NCBI GenBank assembly: GCA_022376515.1 | Contig: WTXI01000030.1 | Coordinates: forward strand, 186,001-250,000 | From: Lactifluus volemus | Lineage: Eukaryota > Basidiomycota > Agaricomycetes > Russulales > Russulaceae | Direction of reading: 5' to 3' | Length of the DNA stretch: 64,000 nt | Shown: positions 34,766 to 45,699 of the stretch, one piece after another | Layout of the letters: each line of letters begins with the position of its first letter | Numbering within the stretch: the stretch's first letter is position 1 | The notes under the pieces: generated by a model | The model's input: only the letters and a program-made list of their open reading frames with translations | The model's database searches: none | Told to the model about the DNA's origin: nothing | Translations under genes and position numbers: made by a program

Positions 34766-36244
34766 TCATCCGAAGCGAGAGACGGCTACCAGGCGGCCAC
34801 TGTGCTGGCGGGCTGCAATGAATGATTGTATGCCTTGCTGTGCAGCTTCATCTGGGAGATTCCCAGTAATAAGAAGGCTGTGTAGTGAGGGGAATACTTC
34901 GGCGGCAGATTCTCCTGTGCGCCCTTGCAACGCAGGTGCGATGGATGGCTCTAGCGTGGCAGGGATAACCAGACTCTGGACAGAGGTGAATGAGTGAAAC
35001 AGTCGGGTCCATATTGTTGGATCTATCTCGTCTTGCTGGATCCCTTGCGAGGAGGCCGAGTGATACTCGAGGTCGTAGCACATAATGTGAAGTGACTTGA
35101 CGCTAGAGCGGAAGGGCAGAATCTGGCTGCATATCTGCGCTACAGAAATGACTTGCCAATCTAACCTTTCGCACCTAATTTCCCACAAGCGCAGACTTGC
35201 GGAATGACGCGACGTTGCATTTGAGGGAAAATTTATGGAGGCGGTGCCCCAAACCAGATTGAATACCAAGGTTAGACTGGATGGCCTGGACCATTCTGGA
35301 TTACCAAAGAACCGAATGGTTTGGGGGATGTCAAAGACGAGCTGATGGAAGAAGGTAAAGTAGAAATTGTCAAGTAGAGGGGCATCCATTCTGGCGGCGA
35401 GGACTTCGAAGTACTCACTCACACCTCGAAACTTCAGCCTTGTGAGAAGGGGCAGAACAAACGGTGTATGTGGAAGTGAGGCTTGGTTTCTGCGTTGAAG
35501 GAGAGGCATCGATTTGAAATCAATAACAAGGGTTGTGAGCTTTGGCAGCGCAGACAGCGATGTAGCCATTGTCTCGGGTGGTATGTACCCAGAGTCAGGG
35601 ATATTGAAAAGGTGAAGAGATGTGAGGTCGCTTGTAGACGAGAGGAGTCGCGGCAACGACGGAAATGAGGTTTCCCGGAGAGTGAGATTTTGTAGACACG
35701 GGGCAAATCCACTCAAGAACGTATCTGGAAGAAACACATGATCGGCTATCTTGAATGACAGAAATCTCAATGCTGGAAATGGCTCCTGCATTGCTGTGAC
35801 AATTCGATCCCATGGTACTAGAGGATTTGGTGAATCGGCGATATAAATCTGGCGTACACGATCACAATGCTCCAATGCGGCAATGAGGTTGTCGGAGAAG
35901 CTTTCTTCGTGGTCGCCCTCCGATTCCGACCATAAATTGTTGTAGTTGAATTCGATAACGAGAGGAAAGGTTTGTGGCCAGACATCCAACAACTCCTTCA
36001 CAGCTGTTCTCTCTGTGCAAAAGAGTTGCAGATTGAGACGGATTGGTGATTCGAAAATGAGGTATCGCCATCGTTGGCATACGTGCACCAGCTTCTTCCA
36101 ATTCCACGAAAATCCATCTTTGTATTTGATGATGAAAACTTGATAAAGATCGAATATTTCTAGGAGGACATTGTCGGGGAGAGATCCGATTGTTACTTTT
36201 TGGATCACCGGGTCTTCACCACGCCATACCACACAACTCAGCAA
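34766..36244 (-). CDS. F-box protein with LRR-like C-terminus
   Basis: A 492-residue open frame. Residues 20-60 form an F-box-like segment (IGSLPDNVLLEIFDLYQV ... LVHVCQRWRYLIFESP), the module that binds Skp1 in SCF ubiquitin ligases. The rest has irregular leucine-rich stretches (LTSLHLFNIPDSGYIPPE; LPKLTTLVIDF) that probably form a substrate-binding solenoid. It is the intact relative of the split gene at 40805-50030 and of fragments near 24 and 27 kb. The first methionine gives MLSCVVWRGED; an upstream short exon is possible, because paralogues differ before the F-box. Substrate unknown. Confidence 0.82.
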   Translation of the reverse strand: MLSCVVWRGEDPVIQKVTIGSLPDNVLLEIFDLYQVFIIKYKDGFSWNWKKLVHVCQRWRYLIFESPIRLNLQLFCTERTAVKELLDVWPQTFPLVIEFNYNNLWSESEGDHEESFSDNLIAALEHCDRVRQIYIADSPNPLVPWDRIVTAMQEPFPALRFLSFKIADHVFLPDTFLSGFAPCLQNLTLRETSFPSLPRLLSSTSDLTSLHLFNIPDSGYIPPETMATSLSALPKLTTLVIDFKSMPLLQRRNQASLPHTPFVLPLLTRLKFRGVSEYFEVLAARMDAPLLDNFYFTFFHQLVFDIPQTIRFFGNPEWSRPSSLTLVFNLVWGTASINFPSNATSRHSASLRLWEIRCERLDWQVISVAQICSQILPFRSSVKSLHIMCYDLEYHSASSQGIQQDEIDPTIWTRLFHSFTSVQSLVIPATLEPSIAPALQGRTGESAAEVFPSLHSLLITGNLPDEAAQQGIQSFIAARQHSGRLVAVSRFG

Positions 36245-37227
36245 CAGTTAAGGTTGTCCCTGATGAATCTTACCTGGTCCTTGTTGCATCAGGAAGTTGA
36301 CTGGCGGTCAAGCTGGAACGGCGACCGTGACGTAGATGACTGTCTCTGACTCGGCTCCAGCGGGCCGGGGGTGCGACTTTACCGTCCGCCGCTGGATGAG
36401 ATTTGTCCCTGTTCGCCCTTCGTAATTCCTTGCAGGCAGTCAAATAGTGCTTAAAAAAATTGAAACTTCAAAAGGGGGACTCATACGACGAATAGGTGGA
36501 GAGAAAGCGGTGGGTTGCGGCGAATGAAAGGTTCCAAACCGGTTTGCACCGCAATCATATGCTACTCTGATCACGGGTTCGGTGCGCGCATTTATTTGCA
36601 CAGCTAACGCGCCTGGGCGGGCGTTAGCCGAGTTTGCTCACCGTTTCAAAACAGACTGTATGCTTGCTTACGTCGAGGCGCAAGGAGAAAGAAATTGGCT
36701 GTGATGTCCTCACCCATCAAAACCGGTACGCTATCTGTTCCAGTCACTGCTCTCGGCGGGCGCAATCACGTCCACTGGCATCGGCCTTATTCTTTGACGG
36801 CCGGCGTTGGTGTAGGGCGCAGACTCTATCGATAGGATATTCCATCGGGATCGTCGGGCATTTTAAATCGGGGAAAGGACTCTACCGAACACACATTCTA
36901 CCGTGACCTCCTACTGTATCATCGCTGTCACCTCTGACAATCCTGAGCTAGACCAAGTTGGTCTAGCTCGAATTACCTTTGAACCCTCCATGGAGAAGAG
37001 TACAGCGATGCACTACTGTCGGCATAGTTGACCCTCCTATTCATTTCACTCCAACAATGTGGTGCGAGACTTGGAGGCCGCCAGTTGGCTGTGCGCAATC
37101 CAGCATCTCAACTTTGGCGTATAAAAGGACTTCCGTTTCTCTCTGAAAGTGCATCAGTCAACTCTCTCATCAGACAACTCCCAACGACTTTAACAACACT
37201 CTTCTCTCGCGACATCCTTCTCTTACA
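36245..37227. other. Promoter region of the cerato-platanin gene
   Basis: No gene is supported. A short plus-strand frame at 36634-36906 has no known similarity. The right end carries a good TATA box. Confidence 0.6.
37120..37126 (+). promoter_or_regulatory. TATA box of the cerato-platanin gene
   Basis: TATAAAA followed by GG lies 102-108 bp upstream of the ATG at 37228, and a pyrimidine-rich 5' UTR follows (many CTCTC/CAACTC steps). This is a usual layout for a strongly expressed fungal secreted-protein gene. Confidence 0.6.
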
Positions 37228-37731
37228 ATGTTCTATACCGTTACCCTCATACTCGCACTTTTCTTCGCACAGGCCGCTCGTGCCTTGCCTCAGGCACCTT
37301 CGGGCTCGCCTGCACACTCATGGAGTCCGTCGTCCACCCCCAGCGCGTCGTCGCAGCCGCCGCCAGCCATAACGGCGCGTGTCACATTCGACACCACGTT
37401 CGATAACCGTGACGGCTCAATGAACAACGTCGCGTGTTCCAACGGCGTCAACGGGCTCGCATCGCGATTCCCGACCTTTGGCAGCGTGCCCTCATTCCCC
37501 TTCATCGGCGGCGCCTTTGACGTCGTCTTCAACTCGACCAACTGCGGCGGGTGCTGGAGCTTGACCAACCCGACCACGGGCACGACGATCAACTTGGTCG
37601 CCATCGACACCGCCGGTGCGGGCTTCAACATCGCGAAGGAAGCTTTCGAGGTATTGACCAATGGTCAAATTGGTGCGGGTGCCATCGATGTGGTCGCCCA
37701 TAAGGTTTCTCCTTCTGTCTGTGAGTTGTAA
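37228..37731 (+). CDS. Cerato-platanin family secreted protein
   Basis: A 167-residue secreted protein. A signal peptide is clear (residues 1 to about 19, FYTVTLILALFFAQAARA, cleavage near ARA-LP). The cerato-platanin domain starts around residue 50 with ARVTFDTTFDNRDGSMNNVAC and continues with NCGGCWSLTNPTTGTTINLV and the terminal VC. The four conserved cysteines (VAC, NCGGC, SVC) can form the two family disulfides. These small expansin-like proteins bind chitin oligomers or loosen cell wall, and several act as plant elicitors. Unusually, about 30 Pro/Ser-rich residues separate the signal peptide from the domain, whereas most members start almost directly after cleavage. Intronless. Confidence 0.93.
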   Translation: MFYTVTLILALFFAQAARALPQAPSGSPAHSWSPSSTPSASSQPPPAITARVTFDTTFDNRDGSMNNVACSNGVNGLASRFPTFGSVPSFPFIGGAFDVVFNSTNCGGCWSLTNPTTGTTINLVAIDTAGAGFNIAKEAFEVLTNGQIGAGAIDVVAHKVSPSVCEL

Positions 37732-38467
37732 ATACGCACCTTCATTTGCCTGTTCCCATTCCTTCCCACTGCTATGAAATCTATGCTATATTTCGGACTC
37801 TTCTACGTTGTAGATAATGATAATTGCGTCTTGCCTATTTTATTTTTGATGAAACTAATGATTATTTTGCTAAACAAACTGGATGTTCAGCCCAAAGTAC
37901 ATGGGGATAGATGGCCAGATAATTACGTTGAGTATAGCCACAAGATTATCTTCTTCTGTATCTAAGTGACTCAACATGTCAGTGTTATCAGCAATCAGTA
38001 ACGCCCTGATGGGGCGCACCAAGTTCGCTGCGTGTATTAGCTGACAACGGCGTAGAATTGAACTTCACCCAGCTTATTCAAGATTTAAGCTATTATTCAA
38101 GTGGAAACCCGCGCTCGCGCTTGGGTGACGTATTCTTAAGGGCGCTGTGGTCAGTGGTCACCGCGGTGCACGTGTATCACGTGCCGTGGCACGTGTGGCC
38201 TCAACAATGAGTCAACCACGCGACTCAACATGGCCCTTGTGGCTCCGACGTCCATCAGCTGAATTATCAGCACCTTTGTCGAAGAGTTCTGTTTCTCGCA
38301 GGTACGTCCATATCATGTATTGTGATCCCTCACTGAAATAGCAGTCTCTGTGCTTGCTCAGTTGCATTTCAAGCTACTAGCAGTCACACCCGATAGCCCA
38401 TTGACTATCCTTCAACTATAGTTACTAGGGAAAGGACAGGTCATTATATGTGATATGAAGGCGAGGG
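37732..38467. other. Intergenic region before the plus-strand F-box gene
   Basis: AT-rich 3' flank of the cerato-platanin gene, then a GC-richer part with clustered CACGTG sites. No gene is supported. Confidence 0.6.
38169..38195. promoter_or_regulatory. Cluster of three CACGTG E-boxes
   Basis: CACGTG occurs at 38169-38174, 38178-38183 and 38190-38195, spaced 9 and 12 bp start to start. In fungi this palindrome is bound by bHLH factors (Cbf1, Pho4 and relatives). It lies about 270 bp before the F-box gene's first ATG. Confidence 0.4.
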
Positions 38468-39961
38468 TTGATCAAAGGCAACCGGGTACGTCTCATGACC
38501 ATAGCCACCGCTGAAGCAATCACTCACTTGGACCGAGTAGGCCTGATTTCTTTCCCACGTGTGACAATCGGATCCCTCCCTGATAATGTCCTCCTGGACA
38601 TCTTCGACTTCTGTCAAATGCCTTCGGGCATGAATATACAGTGGTGGCGTGCACTGGTACACGTATGCCAAAGGTGGAGATTCATTGTATTTCAATCACC
38701 GCGTCGTCTTTATTTGCGACTTTCTTGCCATGCGAACACACCCGTGAAGGAGACGCTGGATGTCTGGCCATGCGGCTTTCCTATCGTCATACGGTCATCG
38801 AGACCCCGACTCCCTCTGAGTGGAGCTAACATTATTGCCGCACTCGAGCATCACGATCGCGTGTCCGAAATCGCTCTCTATACAACAAGTACTCTATTGA
38901 AGCGACTCTACAAAGTGATGAAGAAGCCATATCCAGTGTTGACAAATCTTTACCTTCACTTTGATAAGAAGTTGGCACCTGTGGCCCCTGATACCTTCTT
39001 GGGTAGATCTGCCCCACATCTACAGGATCTCAAATTGATTGGTATTCCATGTCCGGGACTACAAAAATTTCTTCCATTTTGCCATGATCTTGTCAATGTT
39101 CATCTCGAGAACATACCCAAGACCGGTTACATCTCACCCGAAGCTATGGCCACAGCCCTATCTGTGTCGACTAGGCTTAAATCCATTTACATTGAATTCC
39201 AATCCCCAGCTTCTCGTCCTGATCCAGGAAATAGACCTCCGTCTTCGTTGACACGCGTTGTCCTCCCAGCTCTCACCGAGTTGCGGTTCCACGGCGCTAG
39301 CGAGTACTTTGAGGACCTTGTGGCTCGGATCAACACTCCTGCCGTTATCTACGTCTCCACATGGTTCTTCAATGAGCTCGATTTTGACATTCCACATTTC
39401 CTCCAGTTTATTGGTCGCAGATGGATCCCCGGGTCCTTCGAGGAAGCGAAGCTGTACTTCGGTGATAAAAGCGCCTACATCTACGTTAGTCATCGTGACC
39501 CGCTGGGAGGGAAGGAATTTCGGTTCGCTCTATCAATCACGTGCCATGCGTTGGATTGGCAAGTTGCATGTCTAGCTCAAATATGCGGCAAGATTTCGCC
39601 TTTCTTATCCAATGTAGAATGGCTTCTCATCTCTACCAGTTACCCCGAGTATGGGAGTTCAACGAATGCAGTGTTTTCAGGTTGGAAAGACTACGTGAAT
39701 AACCCCGAATGGCTGGAGCTCTTCCATTCATTCTCGGCTCTGCGGCACATGCGTATACCGCCCAAACTGGGTAAGATTATTGCATCTGCGCTGCAAGAAC
39801 TCACTGGGGAAAGGGTCATGGACGCGTTACCCATGCTGCACCATCTCTACCTTCCATCCAGCTCTGCATCCATGCAACGAGCAATACAGCCATTCATTTC
39901 CTCACGCCAGCATTCCAATCACCCTGTCACTATCCATCTCACGGAAATGAAGTCCATTTAA
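38468..39961 (+). CDS. F-box protein, second intact family member
   Basis: A 497-residue frame related to 34766-36244 but more distant. The F-box segment is VTIGSLPDNVLLDIFDFCQM ... ALVHVCQRWRFIVFQSP (residues about 31-75). LRR-like text follows, such as DLVNVHLENIPKTGYISPEAM and LPALTELRFHGASEYFEDLV. The C-terminus has ALDWQVACLAQICGKISPF and SFSALRHMRIPPKL. The likely role is substrate receptor of an SCF E3 ligase. The N-terminal 30 residues are not matched in paralogues, so the true start may be later or on another exon. A fragment of a close relative lies at 24080-24302. Confidence 0.8.
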   Translation: MIKGNRVRLMTIATAEAITHLDRVGLISFPRVTIGSLPDNVLLDIFDFCQMPSGMNIQWWRALVHVCQRWRFIVFQSPRRLYLRLSCHANTPVKETLDVWPCGFPIVIRSSRPRLPLSGANIIAALEHHDRVSEIALYTTSTLLKRLYKVMKKPYPVLTNLYLHFDKKLAPVAPDTFLGRSAPHLQDLKLIGIPCPGLQKFLPFCHDLVNVHLENIPKTGYISPEAMATALSVSTRLKSIYIEFQSPASRPDPGNRPPSSLTRVVLPALTELRFHGASEYFEDLVARINTPAVIYVSTWFFNELDFDIPHFLQFIGRRWIPGSFEEAKLYFGDKSAYIYVSHRDPLGGKEFRFALSITCHALDWQVACLAQICGKISPFLSNVEWLLISTSYPEYGSSTNAVFSGWKDYVNNPEWLELFHSFSALRHMRIPPKLGKIIASALQELTGERVMDALPMLHHLYLPSSSASMQRAIQPFISSRQHSNHPVTIHLTEMKSI

Positions 39962-40804
39962 TGGACTGATTGTCAGGAATCTGGGTTAACATTGATGGTC
40001 TTCGTCAATTCTCTCCACTTTTTTTCGCTAGTACCTGTCTTTATAAACGTTCATGACCCCTCCCAGTGATTGCCACCTCCCTATAAGCGGCTCTCTGCTG
40101 CTTCTTGTAATTTGATGTACGATAACTATAATAGGCGGCCCGCACTTTGGTGCCTCAGGCCAGGAGAATATAAGTCAAGGTTGCCGCTGCATGATCTGAT
40201 CCGTTGGTTACCAAATCGAGATGCAGGTCGTCGATATGGGTGTAGGCTGATCAGCGGACAAGTACGGCCCATCCGCATCATACACAGCGTATGACCGTTT
40301 GGACATCTTTCATCTTTTCTGGGGCTCTTGGTTGTGTGGCCGATGCAAGCGTGCCCCCACTCAGACCTTCCACTTGGCTTCTGTCAAGGCTCGTTCCAGT
40401 CATCACCACGATCAGGTAGAATGATGTTTTCAAGACGCAGGATCTAAAGACAAGTCTGCCAGTGGGATTCACAGGGCACACAGAAACACGCAAACAGGAA
40501 CTTGGGCTATGGAAACAAAATCCAGGAGCAATTTCGAGTCTTTTCTTTTTATCACGTTCTCAGTCTTTAAATACATTCCATACTCGTAGCTACGGAATGT
40601 TATTCGACAACGGAGGGCATGAGGAGGCAAAGATAGAAGCGACACAATAGTGAAAAACATGAAGAGATGCTGGGCGCGCCAGAACGTAATGTTCAGAGAA
40701 AACAGGGACAGATGGACCTGGGATAATGGAAGAAGGAAATGGAAGGAAGCACATGCAGATGGTTCGAAGGGCGATGCTGCGCCGACCATACCTTACGATG
40801 TCCC
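39962..40804. other. Convergent 3' flanks of two F-box genes
   Basis: No gene is supported. Parts resemble 25700-25930 and 34183-34760, so this is the same F-box-associated intergenic DNA. Confidence 0.55.
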
Positions 40805-41560
40805 TCACCCATCACGAGAGACAACTACAGGGCGGCCGCTTTGCTGGCGGGCAGCAATAAACGATTCTATACCTTGTATACCTTGTTCCGCAGTTTCATT
40901 CCCCACTATGAAAAGGCTGCGTAGCGAGGGGAGTACGTCGGCAGCTGCTCCCGTGAGCCCTTGTAACGCAGGTGCGATGGATGACACTAACATGGCAGGT
41001 ATGTATAGGCTGTGGACAGAGGTAAACGAATGAAAAAGTTGGGACCATATCATGGAATCTATGTCGTCTTGCTGGATTCCTCGCGAGGGGTCCGAGTGGC
41101 GGCGCAAGTAGCATTTGATATTGAGTGACTTGACGCTATAGCGGAAGGGCAGAATCTGACTGCATATCTGTGCTACAGAAATGGCTTGCCAATCTAACCT
41201 TTCGCAGTCTGACATGATCTGCCATGAGTGAGGAACGGCGGAATGAGACGTCGAAAGAAAAGAGATGGAGGCCCTGTAGGGCAGATAGAATTCCAAGGTT
41301 AGGCTGGATGGCCTGAACGATTCTAGGTGACCAAAGAACCGAATGGTTTGGGGGATGTCAAAGGCACTGGAAACCTGAAGATGAGCCTCATAGGAGAATA
41401 CTACCTTGAATTCATCGAGTAGAGGGGCGGCATCGATTCCAGCCATGAGGACTTCCAGGTACTCTCTCACACCATCAAATTCTAACTGAATAAGAGCGGG
41501 GAGAACAAAACGGGTCGGTGGCGGTGGCGCTAGGTTTATTCTCCAGGTTCGGAGGTGAAG
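40805..41560 (-). pseudogene. C-terminal half of a transposon-disrupted F-box gene
   Basis: The frame from LRTWRINLAPPPPTRFVLPAL to SFIAARQQSGRPVVVSRDG aligns with the second half of the F-box protein at 34766-36244 (VLPLLTRLKF...; IPQTIRFFG; SFIAARQHSGRLVAVSRFG). Its 5' boundary is exactly the transposon end at 41560/41561. The N-terminal half resumes on the other side of the element at 49289. Counting the target duplication once, the frame is continuous, so the gene was probably intact at insertion. Confidence 0.92.
41554..41560 (+). repeat. Target-site duplication, left copy (GGTGAAG)
   Basis: GGTGAAG directly abuts the left terminal repeat and reappears at 49289-49295 beyond the right terminal repeat. 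Seven bases match; an eighth (C) also matches if the terminal C is assigned to the duplication. Confidence 0.85.
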
Positions 41561-41585
41561 CCCAGTCAAAAATCCATTGAAGTAA
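41561..41585 (+). repeat. Left terminal inverted repeat
   Basis: CCCAGTCAAAAATCC then ATTGAAGTAA. It matches the reverse complement of 49264-49288 at 24 of 25 positions. Confidence 0.88.
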
Positions 41586-41830
41586 AATGATTCGGTTTGA
41601 TTCGGATTGTATTTAATTTAAGTAAAATGATCCGGATTGATAAAATTTGAATTCGATTCAAGACAATTCAAGGCGATTGATAAGATTTGAATATGAATTT
41701 AATTAAATTGATTCGGGTTGATCAGATTTGAATTCGATTCAAGTTAAATCAAAACGATTGATAAGTTTTGAATATCGATTTAATTAAATTGATAACAATT
41801 GATCCAGATAACATCAATGCGACCACATTC
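41586..41830. repeat. Left subterminal repeats
   Basis: A unit of about 60 bp built around GATTGATAARATTTGAAT and ATTCGATTCAAG recurs about three times (41636, 41678, 41757). Related ATTCGATTCAA words crowd the right end. Clustered short repeats next to terminal repeats are where CACTA-group transposases bind. Confidence 0.7.
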
Positions 41831-42093
41831 AATCACAATTGAATAATATCGATCACATTACGCGAGATTACGCGAGATTTATTTTTCGATCCAAAGCACT
41901 TTAATAAAATTGAACACACGTATCCCCGCTATGCACTGAGTTTCTTGAATGCGCGGAAACGCTGGTGTATATATAATACTCATTATCTAGCGATCGCTGT
42001 CCGGTCACATGGGTAGTATATACAATCACATGGCTAGCGATACAAGTGAATATGTATTACACTACTTTGCACGTCTTCTACATCGCTGCTTAA

Positions 42094-45000
42094 ATGTCTA
42101 CAGACCCTACAAAGAGAAAAAAATACTACTGTGCCTGCTCAAGACTCTGTAAAAGAAAAAAGCTCGTTTCTAAATCGACCTACCATAGGCACAAGGCTTA
42201 TAGAGACCCTGAATCAACGCGGCTGCCATCTATAGGAAGCTCTATGCGGGGTAGGCGCAATATCGTTTACATTTTGGCAATGCTTTCACTTATATTCGAA
42301 GCATGTGTATTGAGAAAGAAACCAAGCCCCGTCGTGGCTCTTCCCATCCCCGCATCTGTGGAAGGAGAACCAACTGCAGCACAGTCTCCAGGGGCGGATA
42401 CTGGCCCATCGGGGCGTTCCCTTCCAGGAGATGCGGTATGCAATAAGTGAATGGGACGTTGATCTATCTGACGGAGCATACAATCGGCTCATAGTCACAG
42501 GATCTAAGCGATGGTGACCCAGATGACGCCCCTCTGAATATCAGCAATGACTCGGACGATGACGGTCCTCCTGTGCATGGCGATCCTACTGTTGGCGACG
42601 TCGACAGTGACAATGACAATTACGCCTCTCCCATGCCAGTGGGTAGGGATGCTGTCCCCGATGACGTCCCTGGGCAATTCAGCGATTCTGGTCCTGGTTC
42701 AGTCCTCTCTAGATTCCCCACAGTTGCGTCACTTCAGACTGCAGTGTCCTTCGTCTATGCGCTAAGTGAAGCAACATTGGACCGGGATTCATTGCCAGAA
42801 GATGTCCTCCAGCGACTTCACTTTCCAACTACATCTCAAGTAGATCTATCCGATAAGGACTTGCGGCTATGCCTGGATATGTTTCTCGTGGTTACGAATG
42901 GCTCTGAAGAAATGTACAGGAATTCAATGGCCGCATTTAAGCGACATTCTCCCGACATAGCAGATTTGTCGTATGCACAGGTCAAACAACGCCTGAAGGA
43001 TATCACAGGAATCCCGGCAATTATGACTGATATGTGCGACAACTCTTGTGTCGCATTCACCGGTCCATTCTCTGAAATGACATCCTGTCCCGAGTGTGGG
43101 GTCGCACGCTATGAGCCGAACACACGAGGGCGCAATCCTGGTATGCGCCCGAGAAAGCAGTCGCTTACAATCCCTATTGGCCCTCAAATCCAGGCGCAAT
43201 GGCGCAGTAGGCAAGGTGCTCATAACATGGGCCATCGTAGGCATGCAATGAAACCCCTCCTAGAGAGATTGTCCCAAGATTTGCCCATCGATGAGTACGA
43301 TGACGTATATGGCGCGCATGCATTTCTGGAGGCCGTTTGCAATGAGGACATCAAGCCAGATGACACAGTATTGATGTTATCTGTTGACGGCGCACAACTG
43401 TATGAGCACAAACAGTCGGATTTTTGGATCTACATATGGATCTTGCTCGATCTTCCCCCGGATATGCGATACAAGAAGAAGTATGTGCTTCCAGGAGGAT
43501 TTATACCGGGTCCGCAAAAACCAAAGAATCTGGATTCGTTCTTATTCCCCGGACTGCACCATCTCGCTGCTCTTCAACGAGATGGCTTCCGAATCTGGGA
43601 CGCTGAGCTAGATCGCGTGTTCACATCCTTTCCGTATTTTTATCTGGGTATGGCCGACGGTCCAGGACTCTCTCAACTAAACGGACAAGTTGGACATCAT
43701 GGGGCTTTTGGGTGCCGTCTTTACTGCGGTCTCAGGGGTCGACATAAGGAAAATGGATCGCATTATTATCCCGCCATGCTCAAGCCCCTGGATTACTCGG
43801 TCTCAGGCTGTGATCATGACGATATCGATGTCTATCGGTTACCGGAACCCTCTCCTGCTTTGTACGATCAGGGCCTGCGTAGATTACTGCTGAGTCGGAA
43901 CGACACGCACTACAAACAGGAGCGCAGAGAGACGGGTATATGCAAGCCAAGCATCTTCAGTGGGCTGTCTCCTCGTCGTTCACTGCCCCCCCCTCGATGC
44001 TTCGCGATCGACATAATGCACTTGATATCTCTTAATCTCCCTGATCTCCTGATTGGGCTTTGGCGCGGCACTATTGACTGTGACAGGGGTGATTCACGAT
44101 CTGAGTGGCCTTGGATGTGCCTCACCGGTGATACCTGGCGAAAACACGGCCACGAAGTTGCCCTGTGTAGGCAGTATCTCCCCGGTTCCTTTGATCGATC
44201 TCCCCGCAATCCTGCTGAGAAAATCTCGAGCGGGTACAAAGCATGGGAGTTCTTATTGTACCTTTTCGGATTCGGACCCGGACTTTTCTTGGATGTACTA
44301 CCCAACGCGTACTGGCGTCACTTTTGCAAACTCGTGCAGGGTGTGCGGATCGTCCATCAGCGGCGCATCAAGACATCTCAGCTTACTCTCGCTCATGCGC
44401 TCCTGCTCCAATTTGTTGAGGAATTCGAAACATTATACTACTGTCGACTCCCCACTCGGTTGCATTTTGTGCGCCAGAGTGTGCATGCAATGGTCCACTT
44501 AGCATTAGAGGCTATGCGCATTGGACCTGGCGTGTACATCCAACAATGGACTCTCGAGCGAACAATCGGCAGTCTTGGAGAGGAGGTAAAACAGCCGTTA
44601 CACCCCTTTGCTAATCTTGCGAACCGCGGCCTGAGGCGCAGTCAGATCAACGCCCTCAAATCTATGGTTCCAGACTTTGATCCTGATAAAGGACGTTTGC
44701 CTCGTGGTTCTGTCTCGCTAGAGGGGGGATTTGTTCTTCTCACCGCAACTGACAACAAGCCTTATCTACTCAAGGATGAATATGCCACGGCATTCCGTGA
44801 TTTCATGTTCTCAGAGATCGGTCCTCTCGCTAGCGACTGGAAGCCATTGTGTATTCGGTGGGCTAGACTTCGCCTACCGAACCTCCAAGTGGCTCGCGCC
44901 GTTTGGAAAGAAGGGGATAAACGCAAAACTGAGACAGGGCGGTGCTCACGCAATGTTAAGGTGAAGCACACATCTTGCGATATGATCTTGACGATCTTAT

Positions 45001-45354
45001 TAGCGGTGCACTTAGATTACTTTAGATGGAACCTCCCGATTCGCAGAGGTTCAATTTTACTTTCAAAGCGATCACATACGCACGCACTTGCAAACCTACG
45101 CACTTGTATCTTTGTGGTCTGAACCGGACGAAGAATTGCTTCGCGACTCACTTGGAACTCTGTATGCTTGCGTGTACCATGGCATGAGAAATCTCCGCGT
45201 TATCAAGGTCGAAGCGATCGTATCTGTGGTGGCCGTGATTCCTCTGAAGCCAAGCGAAGTAGATACTTGTTCACGACATTTCGTGGTGGAGAAACCTGGC
45301 TTAGATGCACTTATAATGGGACAAGATGACGATGATATTGTAGCCGCATTGTAA
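42094..45354 (+). CDS. Tnp2-family transposase
   Basis: Multi-exon, about 1,000 residues. Exon 1 (ATG 42094) encodes a small Cys/His-rich module, CACSRLCKRKKLVSKSTYHRH, likely DNA-binding. An acidic linker follows after two introns. The core (42.7-45.0 kb) has CPECGVARY, LMLSVDGAQLYEHKQSDFW, VLPGGFIPGPQKPKNLDSFL, GHHGAFGCRLYC, FAIDIMHLISLNLPDLLIGL and QWTLERTIGSLGEE; these supply candidate catalytic acids of an RNase-H fold (D in VDGAQ, D in IDIMH, E in LERTIG). The IPGP..P...D.FL phrase is the Tnp2 signature. A last intron at about 44959-45013 restores ITLDGTSRFAEVQFYFQ and the end at 45354. The core has no internal stop. It mediates cut-and-paste transposition of its own element. Confidence 0.85.
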
Positions 45355-45699
45355 TTAGAAAGTGCACTCATTGTTATCAATAAATCGCCTTCTTTGTATC
45401 GCGACTTCGGCAAGAATCTAAGATCTTTGTGTGCACGTGCGATCACTCGAAAGAATTCTGCGTAGAATATGTATGCACGAATATATGCGCATATATCTGA
45501 GCGCATACATTGAATTCAACGACTACTTGTGCTAAAGCTACACTCGCGCATACATTTACTCTCATTGTACCCATTCGTTTCGGGGAATATCCCAGCCAGT
45601 CGGGCGGGCTGATACACTAATGCCAGCCACCAGGTTGCCCCCCGACGAGCTCATGCTCGTTTCAATCTCGAAGACCCCCTCACAGCATCATCCAACTTT

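Noticed and set aside
42267..42498. Minus-strand frames inside the transposon
   Set aside because: They oppose the transposase linker and lack any domain.
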